DNA of 11,244 nt, taken from contig JBCCLR010000124.1 in assembly GCA_039026755.1 (NCBI GenBank), positions 1 to 11,244 on the forward strand, given 5' to 3'. Position numbers and translations under genes: made by a program. The notes beneath the pieces were generated by a model. The model saw only the letters and a list, made by a program, of their open reading frames with translations. It did not search any database and was not told where the DNA came from. Origin of the DNA: CAKZYD01 sp039026755 (GTDB lineage: Bacteria > Pseudomonadota > Alphaproteobacteria > Sphingomonadales > CAKZYD01). Below, piece by piece: positions 1-5,944 of the stretch; within the stretch, counting starts at the first letter, position 1, and each line of letters opens with the position of its first letter.

Positions 1-48
1 AGGCTCCATATGTGAAGGTAAAGAGTGTGTGAAAGACCGTGCCATGGC

Positions 49-2655
49 CTAATAATCGACCCGAGCGCCAAGCACGAAGCGCCGCCCAAAACCTTCAAAC
101 TGGTTTGGTGTGGCAGAGGTGTCCTGATAGCGCAGATCGCGTTCATCAGTCAGGTTATTGCCGTCAGCAAACAATGTGAATGTGGCGCCAAAGACCTTGC
201 TTGGGATGGTATAGCGGATGGACGCGTCGACGCGGGTTGTGGCGCCCCAGAATTCATTCAACCCGTCATTCTCTGTGGTTGAAAGCCAGTCATCCCGGTA
301 TTGGTAGTTCACTCGTGCAGAAAATCCGAATTTTTCGTAGAACAGCGATGCGTTGAACACCAAATCAGATGTACCCGGCAGGCTGAATTTCGCATTGTTT
401 TGCGTTGGCGCGGTAAACTCACTGTCAAGAAAGGTGATGTTTCCGCTGGCGCCAAAGCCATCAAAGGGTTCGGGCAAGAACGTCGCTTGGCCAACAAAGT
501 TAAGCTCAAGTCCATAGAGGCTGCCATCTTCACCGTTAAAGAACGAGTTGAACACAGTCGGTGTGCCGGGCGCGATGAGGCCTGGCGCCAAGAAGGACCC
601 ATCATCGAGCGTCACGCCGTCAGCATAGAGCACATTGTCAACGAAGCGCACAAAACCGCCAATCGACAGCAGGCTTGCTTCCGCAAAATAGTATTCCAGC
701 GACACATCGCCGCCATAGGCATATTCCGCATCAAGATCAGGGTTACCGCCGGTTGCTTCCAGCTCGATCGCATCCACCGTGACCGACGCGCGTGCCTCAA
801 TATAGGTGGGGCGGCTGACGCCGGTGGTTGCTGATACGCGCAGTTTCAGGTCCTCGCGCAGATCAATATTCACATGCAGGCTTGGCAGCACATTGGTGTA
901 TGACTTTTCACCGGTAATGGCGCTTTCCACGCCATTAATCAGCTGCGTGCCGTTCGTAGAAAAGTCGGTATGCTCTATGCGTGCACCATAGACGATGTTG
1001 CCCCATTCGAACTGGGTTGTGGCCATGGCATAAATGGCAAAAATATTTTCATCGATGCCGACCAGAGATTCCGGGTCAAAAGGCACATCAAAGCCGCCAA
1101 CAGCCGCTTCCCATGCATCAATAAGGCCAATGTTGTCATAGTTGGTTGCATTGATGGTGTTATCAAAATCGCTGTCCCACGGATCGGTGGTCACAAAGCT
1201 ATTGATATCAACCGACGATGGGAAACCGCCAAAATCCAAAGTGTCACCACCGGTGGCATCGCGCAGATCAATTTGAATGCCCGCTTGCACCCTGGTTTCC
1301 CGATCGAACAGGTCCATGTCGCGCGCGGCATCCAATTTCAGCTTGTAGTTTTCCGTTTCCAAGGAATTGGCAAAGATAAGCCCGAAATTCGCCGGATAGG
1401 TGAGCGAGTTGATATCAATTGGCACCATCGAGCCATCCGCAAGCGCCGCGCCTGAATCAAACACGCTGACCTGCGGATTAAGCACATCCGTGACATCATA
1501 AGACGCAGCGACTACGCCGCCAGCGCTGAACGGGATGGGCAGAAAGGTGTCGTTTTGGGTTTCGATATAGGCAAGCCGGCCATCGACCTCCCAATCGGCG
1601 ATGCTGGTGCCAAAGCCAATGGTGCTGGTCCAGGTGGAGTTGTCGTAATTACCGTCTTCGAGCAGCCGTTGGACGACGACGACTGGCTGAAACCCTGTAT
1701 CAGGGGTAATGGGCGTGCCGATCTGGCTTACGCCTGGCGTATCATCGGCAAAATCGAAGTCGAATTGGTTACGTTCCTCGCGGTCGAGGAACTCACTGTA
1801 AATTGTTGAGATGAAAATCCGTGTGTCGTCGGTCGGGCGAAATTCTAAAGAGCCGCCATAGGCGGTGTCTTCGCGCTCGCCGCGATAGGACCGAAAATCG
1901 AGGTTGTTGGGAATAATGCCGCCATCAGCGGTTTGCTGCAGCTCATATTCCCGGTTGTCGGTAATCCGCCCGCGTTTGTTGTACGACCCGAATGCTAAAA
2001 TGCCGAACACATCATTTGAGTAGGACACGCGCCCATTATAGCGCTCAATGCCAACGCCGCCGAGCGCTTGCTCGCCATATCCCCCTTCAAGGGAGAAATG
2101 CAGGCCCGCTAAATCAAAGGGTTTAAAGGTTTCGATATTGATAAAGCCGGCAACCGCTTCGCCGGGCATGTTTGGCGTGACAGCCTTGTTGACTGCAATG
2201 GCGCTGGTGATTGCTGCAGGAAAAGAATCAAATCGTGGCACGCGCCCATTTTCAGCGCCTGGCACGTCAATGCCGTCAAAGGCGATGGAGGTGAAGCGAA
2301 AGGGTGCGCCGCGGAAGTTGATGAAACGCGCTTGGCCCTGGTCGCGCTCAATGGCAAGGCCAGGCACCCGGCCCAAGCTGTCGGCTAAGTTTTGATCAGG
2401 AAAGCGGCCAATAAAATCAGCATTTATAATATCAACCACGTTCACAGCGTTACGCTTGCGCTCAATCGCTGCGGCTTGGCTGTCGCGAATAGGCGATCCG
2501 GACACGACAATTTCATCAACATCATCAAATGCGTCAGCGGTATCGATATCGGTAGATTCTTGGGCAACAACAGGCTGTGAAAGTGCAGTTGTTGCAAGAA
2601 GAGCAGCCAATATACATCGGCTTTGGAATGGAATTGTCATAGGAGTGGCCCGCAT
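49..2655 (-). CDS. TonB-dependent outer-membrane receptor (Caulobacter/Xanthomonas-type)
   Basis: This 868-residue protein is an outer-membrane gated channel that would import a ligand using energy passed from TonB-ExbB-ExbD. Visible features are a signal peptide (hydrophobic ILAALLATTAL core, likely cleavage after VVA near residue 31), a TonB-box-like stretch DEIVVSG at about 47-53, a plug domain at about 60-185 with RFPDQNLADSLGRVPG and the FRG motif, and a long beta-barrel rich in aromatic and Asp/Asn residues that ends in ARVDY. The length is normal for the family and the frame is intact. The start is uncertain: ATG at 2655 and ATG at 2640 both lack a clear Shine-Dalgarno sequence, and a TATAAA sits directly upstream of the 2655 ATG. 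The ligand cannot be told from the sequence. It is co-directional with the upstream operon but separated from it by 279 bp with its own repeat-rich region, so it is probably a separate transcription unit. Confidence 0.95.
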   Translation of the reverse strand: MRATPMTIPFQSRCILAALLATTALSQPVVAQESTDIDTADAFDDVDEIVVSGSPIRDSQAAAIERKRNAVNVVDIINADFIGRFPDQNLADSLGRVPGLAIERDQGQARFINFRGAPFRFTSIAFDGIDVPGAENGRVPRFDSFPAAITSAIAVNKAVTPNMPGEAVAGFINIETFKPFDLAGLHFSLEGGYGEQALGGVGIERYNGRVSYSNDVFGILAFGSYNKRGRITDNREYELQQTADGGIIPNNLDFRSYRGEREDTAYGGSLEFRPTDDTRIFISTIYSEFLDREERNQFDFDFADDTPGVSQIGTPITPDTGFQPVVVVQRLLEDGNYDNSTWTSTIGFGTSIADWEVDGRLAYIETQNDTFLPIPFSAGGVVAASYDVTDVLNPQVSVFDSGAALADGSMVPIDINSLTYPANFGLIFANSLETENYKLKLDAARDMDLFDRETRVQAGIQIDLRDATGGDTLDFGGFPSSVDINSFVTTDPWDSDFDNTINATNYDNIGLIDAWEAAVGGFDVPFDPESLVGIDENIFAIYAMATTQFEWGNIVYGARIEHTDFSTNGTQLINGVESAITGEKSYTNVLPSLHVNIDLREDLKLRVSATTGVSRPTYIEARASVTVDAIELEATGGNPDLDAEYAYGGDVSLEYYFAEASLLSIGGFVRFVDNVLYADGVTLDDGSFLAPGLIAPGTPTVFNSFFNGEDGSLYGLELNFVGQATFLPEPFDGFGASGNITFLDSEFTAPTQNNAKFSLPGTSDLVFNASLFYEKFGFSARVNYQYRDDWLSTTENDGLNEFWGATTRVDASIRYTIPSKVFGATFTLFADGNNLTDERDLRYQDTSATPNQFEGFGRRFVLGARVDY

Positions 2656-2703
2656 TTTTTATAGGTTGCGCAGAGCGCGCGGTGCCAGGTGCGCAGGCGT
2701 TTA

Positions 2704-2725
2704 TGACAGCAATGTTATGTGACAG
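2704..2725 (-). repeat. Direct repeat of CTGTCA half-sites, 16-bp period
   Basis: Read on the minus strand, CTGTCA occurs at 2725-2720 and again at 2709-2704, each followed by an A/C/T-rich base pair or two, with starts 16 bp apart. They lie 50-70 bp upstream of the receptor gene's first ATG. A direct repeat in this position resembles a binding site for a tandem-bound activator such as an OmpR/PhoB-type response regulator. The regulator itself is not identifiable here. Confidence 0.35.
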
Positions 2726-2751
2726 TGATTTCGCAAAGAGTTCAGAAATCC

Positions 2752-2774
2752 GTCACATAGGGGCGCAATGTGAC
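2752..2774. repeat. Perfect inverted repeat GTCACAT-N9-ATGTGAC
   Basis: Two 7-bp arms, GTCACAT (2752-2758) and ATGTGAC (2768-2774), are exact reverse complements around a 9-bp GC-rich spacer, with arm starts 16 bp apart. The right arm also forms TGTGA-N8-TCACA with 2782-2786. Dyad symmetry of this kind fits a dimeric regulator. It is not a standard CRP/FNR site, which has TGTGA-N6-TCACA geometry. Confidence 0.4.
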
Positions 2775-2813
2775 CAGATTTTCACACCAGCTTAAAAAGA
2801 CTGTCATGGTTTC

Positions 2814-2840
2814 GCAACGGTGCAGTGGGCAACCGTGCAG
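2814..2840. repeat. Imperfect 12-bp tandem direct repeat
   Basis: GCAACGGTGCAG at 2814-2825 is followed by GCAACCGTGCAG at 2829-2840, with one mismatch and a 15-bp period. The single difference also creates an ACGGT/ACCGT inverted pair, so the element could form a short hairpin. It lies between the operon end and the receptor gene. Its function is unknown and it may be incidental. Confidence 0.3.
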
Positions 2841-2934
2841 CGCCCAATCTAGCAAGACTGCGCTGTGACAGGCCACGTCAAAGCGTAGCTGCTGAGAATT
2901 CGATTTTTGTTACACACAAAACTGGGGGTGAGGG

Positions 2935-3900
2935 CTATTGCGGCAAGCTCACATAGGCGCCGTTGTTTTCACCCGCCACCGCGCGCATTAAAAGCCCAAA
3001 ACTGAGCCCATCACTGCGCACCGGCGCGTAGGTCGCATAGGGGTCAGTAAAGCCAATGCCGTGGATCCGCGCATATTTACGGCCAGTTTTCGGCGAGGTA
3101 TTTAAGGCGCGTATGGCTGCCGCCGTCGGATCGAAATTATTGGTCGCAAAGTCATCGCCAAACACGTAAATCGCCAGCTTGCGGCCATCTTGGCCGTAGG
3201 TTTTGAGCGCTTCGGCAATACCATCAAAGGGATTACTATCTGAGCGCGGCGACCAGCCATTCGTTTGCCTGATTGCTTGCTGGCGCTCACTCACGCTATC
3301 CTTTATCCAACTGCGGCGATTTTTCAGGTACACCCCTTCATCATTGATGATTTGAAAGCCTTTCACCTTGGGGTGATTATCAAGAACACCGTCGAGCACG
3401 GTTTTCACGCGGTTCCATTTGTTGCGCATGCTGCCGGATGTATCGATCACGAAAATCACATACTCGCTATCAACGGGGATGCCGCCGACTTCCTCCTGCG
3501 GCTCAGGGTCAGGTGTACTATCAACCACTTGTGCAAGCTCTTGCCGGGCTTTGATTTCCCGCTCAACGCGAGATTTGTCCTGTGCCAGTTGCGCGGCTTT
3601 GTATTCTAAGTCGCGGGTTTGGCGCTTAACGTCCTGGATTTGATTGGCCAGCCCCTCGTTCTTATTTTTGGTGCCGTCCAGCGCCAGCTCCTCTTGCTCA
3701 AGCAGCTTGGCGATTTGTACATTTTGCGCCTCAGCGCGAAACAGCTGTTTAAACAAGTCCTTACTGTCCGACGCACCGCCCTCTTCCCCCATCTCTGGCC
3801 GCGAAATGATTAAGAGCAGAACAACCGCGCCAAACGCGCAGGAGACAATGTCGAGAAACGACAGGCTGAAGATATCAGTTTCACGGTCTCTGACTTTCAT
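2935..3900 (-). CDS. Membrane-anchored vWA protein with ExbD/MotB-like helix (second of a pair)
   Basis: I place the start at the ATG at 3900 (321 residues). A GGAG at 3912-3909 sits 8 nt upstream and the start overlaps the previous stop as ATGA; the alternative ATG at 3906 would be only 2 nt from GGAG. Residues 11-33 form one membrane helix that begins SFLDIVSCAFGAVVLLL, with Asp17 at its entry as in ExbD, TolR and MotB. Residues 45-125 are a charged, Gln/Glu/Lys-rich probable coiled coil. Residues 146-321 form a vWA domain with the metal-site motif DTSGSM at 153-158. The other metal-site positions look degenerate: SN-PFDGI replaces GTNLEAGI, and FGDD replaces TDG. The protein is probably a partner of the upstream MotA-like channel, with the vWA domain in the periplasm. 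It is paralogous to the gene directly upstream. Confidence 0.92.
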   Translation of the reverse strand: MKVRDRETDIFSLSFLDIVSCAFGAVVLLLIISRPEMGEEGGASDSKDLFKQLFRAEAQNVQIAKLLEQEELALDGTKNKNEGLANQIQDVKRQTRDLEYKAAQLAQDKSRVEREIKARQELAQVVDSTPDPEPQEEVGGIPVDSEYVIFVIDTSGSMRNKWNRVKTVLDGVLDNHPKVKGFQIINDEGVYLKNRRSWIKDSVSERQQAIRQTNGWSPRSDSNPFDGIAEALKTYGQDGRKLAIYVFGDDFATNNFDPTAAAIRALNTSPKTGRKYARIHGIGFTDPYATYAPVRSDGLSFGLLMRAVAGENNGAYVSLPQ

Positions 3901-4949
3901 GGCCATTGCTCCGGCGGTGATAAAACAAGCCCATTAGAGGAGCGCGAAATGCCCCAGAAGTGTGACAAGGCGCCGGAATCGCCCGTCATCGGCAAGAGGA
4001 TGGTGTTAACCACCGGTCGGCCGCGTACCGAGGCGATCTTCATCAAACTTTTGGTGGCGCGCTGCATCAACTGGCCACGGCACGCCGCCGTGACCTTGCT
4101 GCCTTTGGCGCACGACTGGTTGGGGCTGCCTTGGGTCGGCAGGCCATCGGTGACGATATAAATATTTGTCGGTGCTGGCCGCATGGACGCCAACAGCTTG
4201 ATGCCCGCCTCTAAATTGGTGCCCTTGAAAGGGTCAAGCACAGCGATGTTTTGCACTGTTTGCTGGATAGCAGCGGTATCTGACACTTGTGACCAAGAGG
4301 ACCCCGGCGATAGGAAAGCGGCTTTGTCATTAAAGCCCACAAAGGCAAATTGCGATTGCCTTGGGAGCCGGGCCATCAACCATTTTGCAACGCGCACAGT
4401 GCGCTTCCATTTTGGCGCGTTGCGCCGCTGAGCGGGCGTGTCAAATTTTGCCAGAATTGCGGCGTCGAGGGTGGCATGGGTCATCGACGTGCTGTGATCG
4501 ATCAGCACGCCGATACGCTCGCCCTCGACCTTCAGCCCAACGATAAAATTGGCTTGACCCGTCCCAGTCACATCAACCACGTCAACCGGCACCGCCACTT
4601 CGATGGCATCGCGCTTGCCTTCAAGCACCTTATTGTTTTTCACAGCGGAATTGTTCTGCTGGGCGAGCGCGGCAAGCTTGCCTTTGGCGTTTGCAAGGTT
4701 GTCTTCTAAAGACTTGCCAGCCTGCGCCTCGGCAGCATTTTGCCGCCGCAGCGCTTCAACCTCTTCACTGATCTTTTGGTTGCTCTCAACCGCTGCGGCC
4801 AGCCGGGCTTGCATATCGTCTTCTTGTTCAGAGCCGATATCTACATTGTGCTTGATAATCAGGAAGATCAATATCACCGCGCCAAGTCCGCACGAAATAA
4901 TATCGAGAAAGGCCAGCGTCGAGCTTTCGGTTTTGCGCCGAACGACCAT
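3897..4949 (-). CDS. Membrane-anchored vWA protein with ExbD/MotB-like helix (first of a pair)
   Basis: This 350-residue protein has a short basic cytoplasmic N-terminus (MVVRRK) and one membrane helix at about 13-33 beginning FLDIISCGLGAVILIFL. Asp16 takes the place of the proton-binding aspartate of MotB/ExbD/TolR. Residues 44-112 form an Ala/Gln/Lys/Glu-rich coiled coil, and about 144-342 a vWA domain. The metal-ion-dependent adhesion site looks complete: Asp151-x-Ser153-x-Ser155 (DHSTS), Thr244 in GTNLEAG, and Asp268 in TDGLP. A small insert after TDGLP carries Cys280 and Cys290, a possible periplasmic disulfide. The gene starts 14 nt after the channel gene's stop with no clear Shine-Dalgarno sequence, so its translation is probably coupled. 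I infer the stator-like partner of the channel protein, with the vWA domain taking the place of a peptidoglycan-binding domain. Confidence 0.93.
   Translation of the reverse strand: MVVRRKTESSTLAFLDIISCGLGAVILIFLIIKHNVDIGSEQEDDMQARLAAAVESNQKISEEVEALRRQNAAEAQAGKSLEDNLANAKGKLAALAQQNNSAVKNNKVLEGKRDAIEVAVPVDVVDVTGTGQANFIVGLKVEGERIGVLIDHSTSMTHATLDAAILAKFDTPAQRRNAPKWKRTVRVAKWLMARLPRQSQFAFVGFNDKAAFLSPGSSWSQVSDTAAIQQTVQNIAVLDPFKGTNLEAGIKLLASMRPAPTNIYIVTDGLPTQGSPNQSCAKGSKVTAACRGQLMQRATKSLMKIASVRGRPVVNTILLPMTGDSGALSHFWGISRSSNGLVLSPPEQWP
3909..3912 (-). promoter_or_regulatory. Ribosome binding site that decides the start of the second vWA gene
   Basis: Minus-strand GGAG lies inside the last codons of the upstream vWA gene, 8 nt before the ATG at 3900 and only 2 nt before the ATG at 3906. 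The spacing and the ATGA overlap favour 3900 and suggest translational coupling of the two vWA genes, which would keep their ratio near one to one. Confidence 0.6.
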
Positions 4950-4963
4950 GGGACCGGCCGCGG

Positions 4964-5725
4964 TTACGCCGTTCGGCTTATGCGCGCGAGCAGCACGTCT
5001 TCACAATAGGCTTGGGTCTTGACCAAAACATCATCCTGCATTTTTTGCAGAGTATGTAGCAGGAACATCAAAATGATGCTGATGAAGAGCGCGATCAGCG
5101 TTGAATTAAACGCCACACCAAGCGATCCGGTCATGCCTACAATATCGCCCGCAAGCGCTTCATCCGCTTTTGCAAGCGCAACCCCAATGCCGCGCACGGT
5201 GCCAATAAAACCGATCGAGGGAATAGCCCAAATCAAATAACGGATCATCGAATTACCGGCTTCAATGCGCACGGCAAGCGCTTCAACGCTGGTGGTGACG
5301 GCATCAGAGGCATTTTGCACATTGCTGGTGATCAGATAGCGGCGCAAACTCGCAATAAGCGTTTGTACCAGCGGCGTTGTGCGGATTTTATGATCCAGGC
5401 CATCCAAGTCATCCATGATCTCGGTGAGACTGTGATTTTCGCTATCGGCTTGTTCGAGCAAATCCACATCAAACAAATAATCATCAGACCACAGCCGATA
5501 CATGCTCACACCCATCAGATACGCACCGAACAGCATCAGGATGAAACAGACTTCTTGTTCGGTATCCTTTAAAATCACCCAGACGCTGCGGGACACTGAT
5601 TGGCCTTGTGCAAGTGCGGCCTGCATGGACTGCTCAGCTTGCGGCAGGATTGCACCAATATAGAGAAGATGGACAAAAACGGCGATGCCGACGAACACTG
5701 CAATTGGGATGAGCGATTGTTTCAT
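4964..5725 (-). CDS. MotA/TolQ/ExbB-family ion channel protein
   Basis: This 253-residue inner-membrane protein has four predicted helices (about 5-27, 57-78, 161-183 and 199-226). A cytoplasmic loop of about 80 residues lies between helices 2 and 3, a MotA-like layout rather than the three-helix ExbB layout. The family signature is clear in helices 3-4: IPSIGFIGTVRGIGVAL, then GSLGVAFNSTLIALFI. Thr176 and Thr209 fall where polar residues line the ion path in TolQ/ExbB/MotA. The start at 5725 has AGGA at 5737-5734, 8 nt upstream. It should assemble as an oligomer around the single helices of the two downstream vWA proteins and turn proton or sodium flow into movement. It lacks the long cytoplasmic tail of the Zorya protein ZorA. 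The family call is firm; the function of the complex is inferred. Confidence 0.92.
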   Translation of the reverse strand: MKQSLIPIAVFVGIAVFVHLLYIGAILPQAEQSMQAALAQGQSVSRSVWVILKDTEQEVCFILMLFGAYLMGVSMYRLWSDDYLFDVDLLEQADSENHSLTEIMDDLDGLDHKIRTTPLVQTLIASLRRYLITSNVQNASDAVTTSVEALAVRIEAGNSMIRYLIWAIPSIGFIGTVRGIGVALAKADEALAGDIVGMTGSLGVAFNSTLIALFISIILMFLLHTLQKMQDDVLVKTQAYCEDVLLARISRTA

Positions 5726-5755
5726 GGACGTGATCCTAAACTGCGGTTCTAACCG

Positions 5756-5911
5756 CTAAATATCGCTGGGAAAATCAGAATCGGCGGTAATTGAGATGCG
5801 CGGTGCGCCGCTTTGCAAGGCAAACGGGCTGCCCGGGAAGAGCGCTGCGAATACCGCAAATAGTGCCAATGCGAGCGCTGCGATGCGCCAGCCTTTGTTT
5901 TTTAAAGCCAT
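5756..5911 (-). CDS. Small single-helix membrane protein, 51 residues
   Basis: An intact short frame fills the gap between the SUMF1-domain gene and the channel gene. The ATG at 5911 is preceded by GAGGAG (5926-5921) at 9 nt, a better ribosome binding site than most genes here have. An in-frame ATG at 5935 would give 59 residues but lacks this spacing. The protein starts MALKNKGWRIAALALAL. It has a basic N-terminus, a hydrophobic helix at about 10-33, then a short polar, acidic tail ending SDFPSDI. It ends 30 nt before the channel gene's start. I do not recognise a family. It may be an accessory helix of the channel complex or a small exported peptide. The case for a real gene rests on ribosome binding site, composition and position. 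Confidence 0.62.
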   Translation of the reverse strand: MALKNKGWRIAALALALFAVFAALFPGSPFALQSGAPRISITADSDFPSDI

Positions 5912-5920
5912 TCGCCTGTT

Positions 5921-5926
5921 CTCCTC
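5921..5926 (-). promoter_or_regulatory. Strong ribosome binding site of the 51-residue gene
   Basis: Minus-strand GAGGAG lies 9 nt before the ATG at 5911. It is one of the best Shine-Dalgarno matches in the operon and is the main reason for calling the small gene and choosing 5911 over 5935. Confidence 0.55.
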
Positions 5927-5944
5927 TGCCATCATAATACGTTA

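Larger units (their letters stand above)
2656..2934. promoter_or_regulatory. Intergenic region with clustered GTGACA/TGTCAC half-sites upstream of the receptor gene
   Basis: This gap has no plausible gene. It contains repeated copies of a short motif: TGACAG at 2704-2709 and 2720-2725, GTCACAT at 2752-2758, ATGTGAC at 2768-2774, TCACA at 2782-2786, CTGTCAT at 2801-2807 and the near-palindrome CTGTGACAG at 2863-2871. The copies nearest the receptor start lie about 50-70 bp upstream of it, a reasonable place for an activator or repressor. I infer a transcription-factor control region for the receptor. The CTGTCA half-sites resemble PhoB boxes, but the 16-bp period does not match the 11-bp PhoB period. 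No strong GC-rich hairpin with a U-tract is visible after the operon's last stop codon. Confidence 0.45.

Noticed and set aside
970..1455. Plus-strand open frame of 161 codons
   Set aside because: It lies fully antisense to the well-supported TonB-dependent receptor, with no family motif or ribosome binding context. The same applies to the other plus-strand frames across the window.
2905..2921. Terminator hairpin TTTTGT/ACAAAA after the operon
   Set aside because: The six-pair stem is almost all A-T with no following U-tract, so it is too weak to call.
4964..5725. Zorya defence system (ZorA/ZorB)
   Set aside because: The channel protein has no long cytoplasmic tail, the partners carry vWA rather than peptidoglycan-binding domains, and no ZorC, ZorD or ZorE-like helicase or nuclease gene is present.
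4964..5725. Flagellar MotA-MotB or Tol-Pal locus
   Set aside because: No OmpA-like peptidoglycan-binding domain, TolA, TolB or Pal is present, and the partner proteins are vWA proteins.
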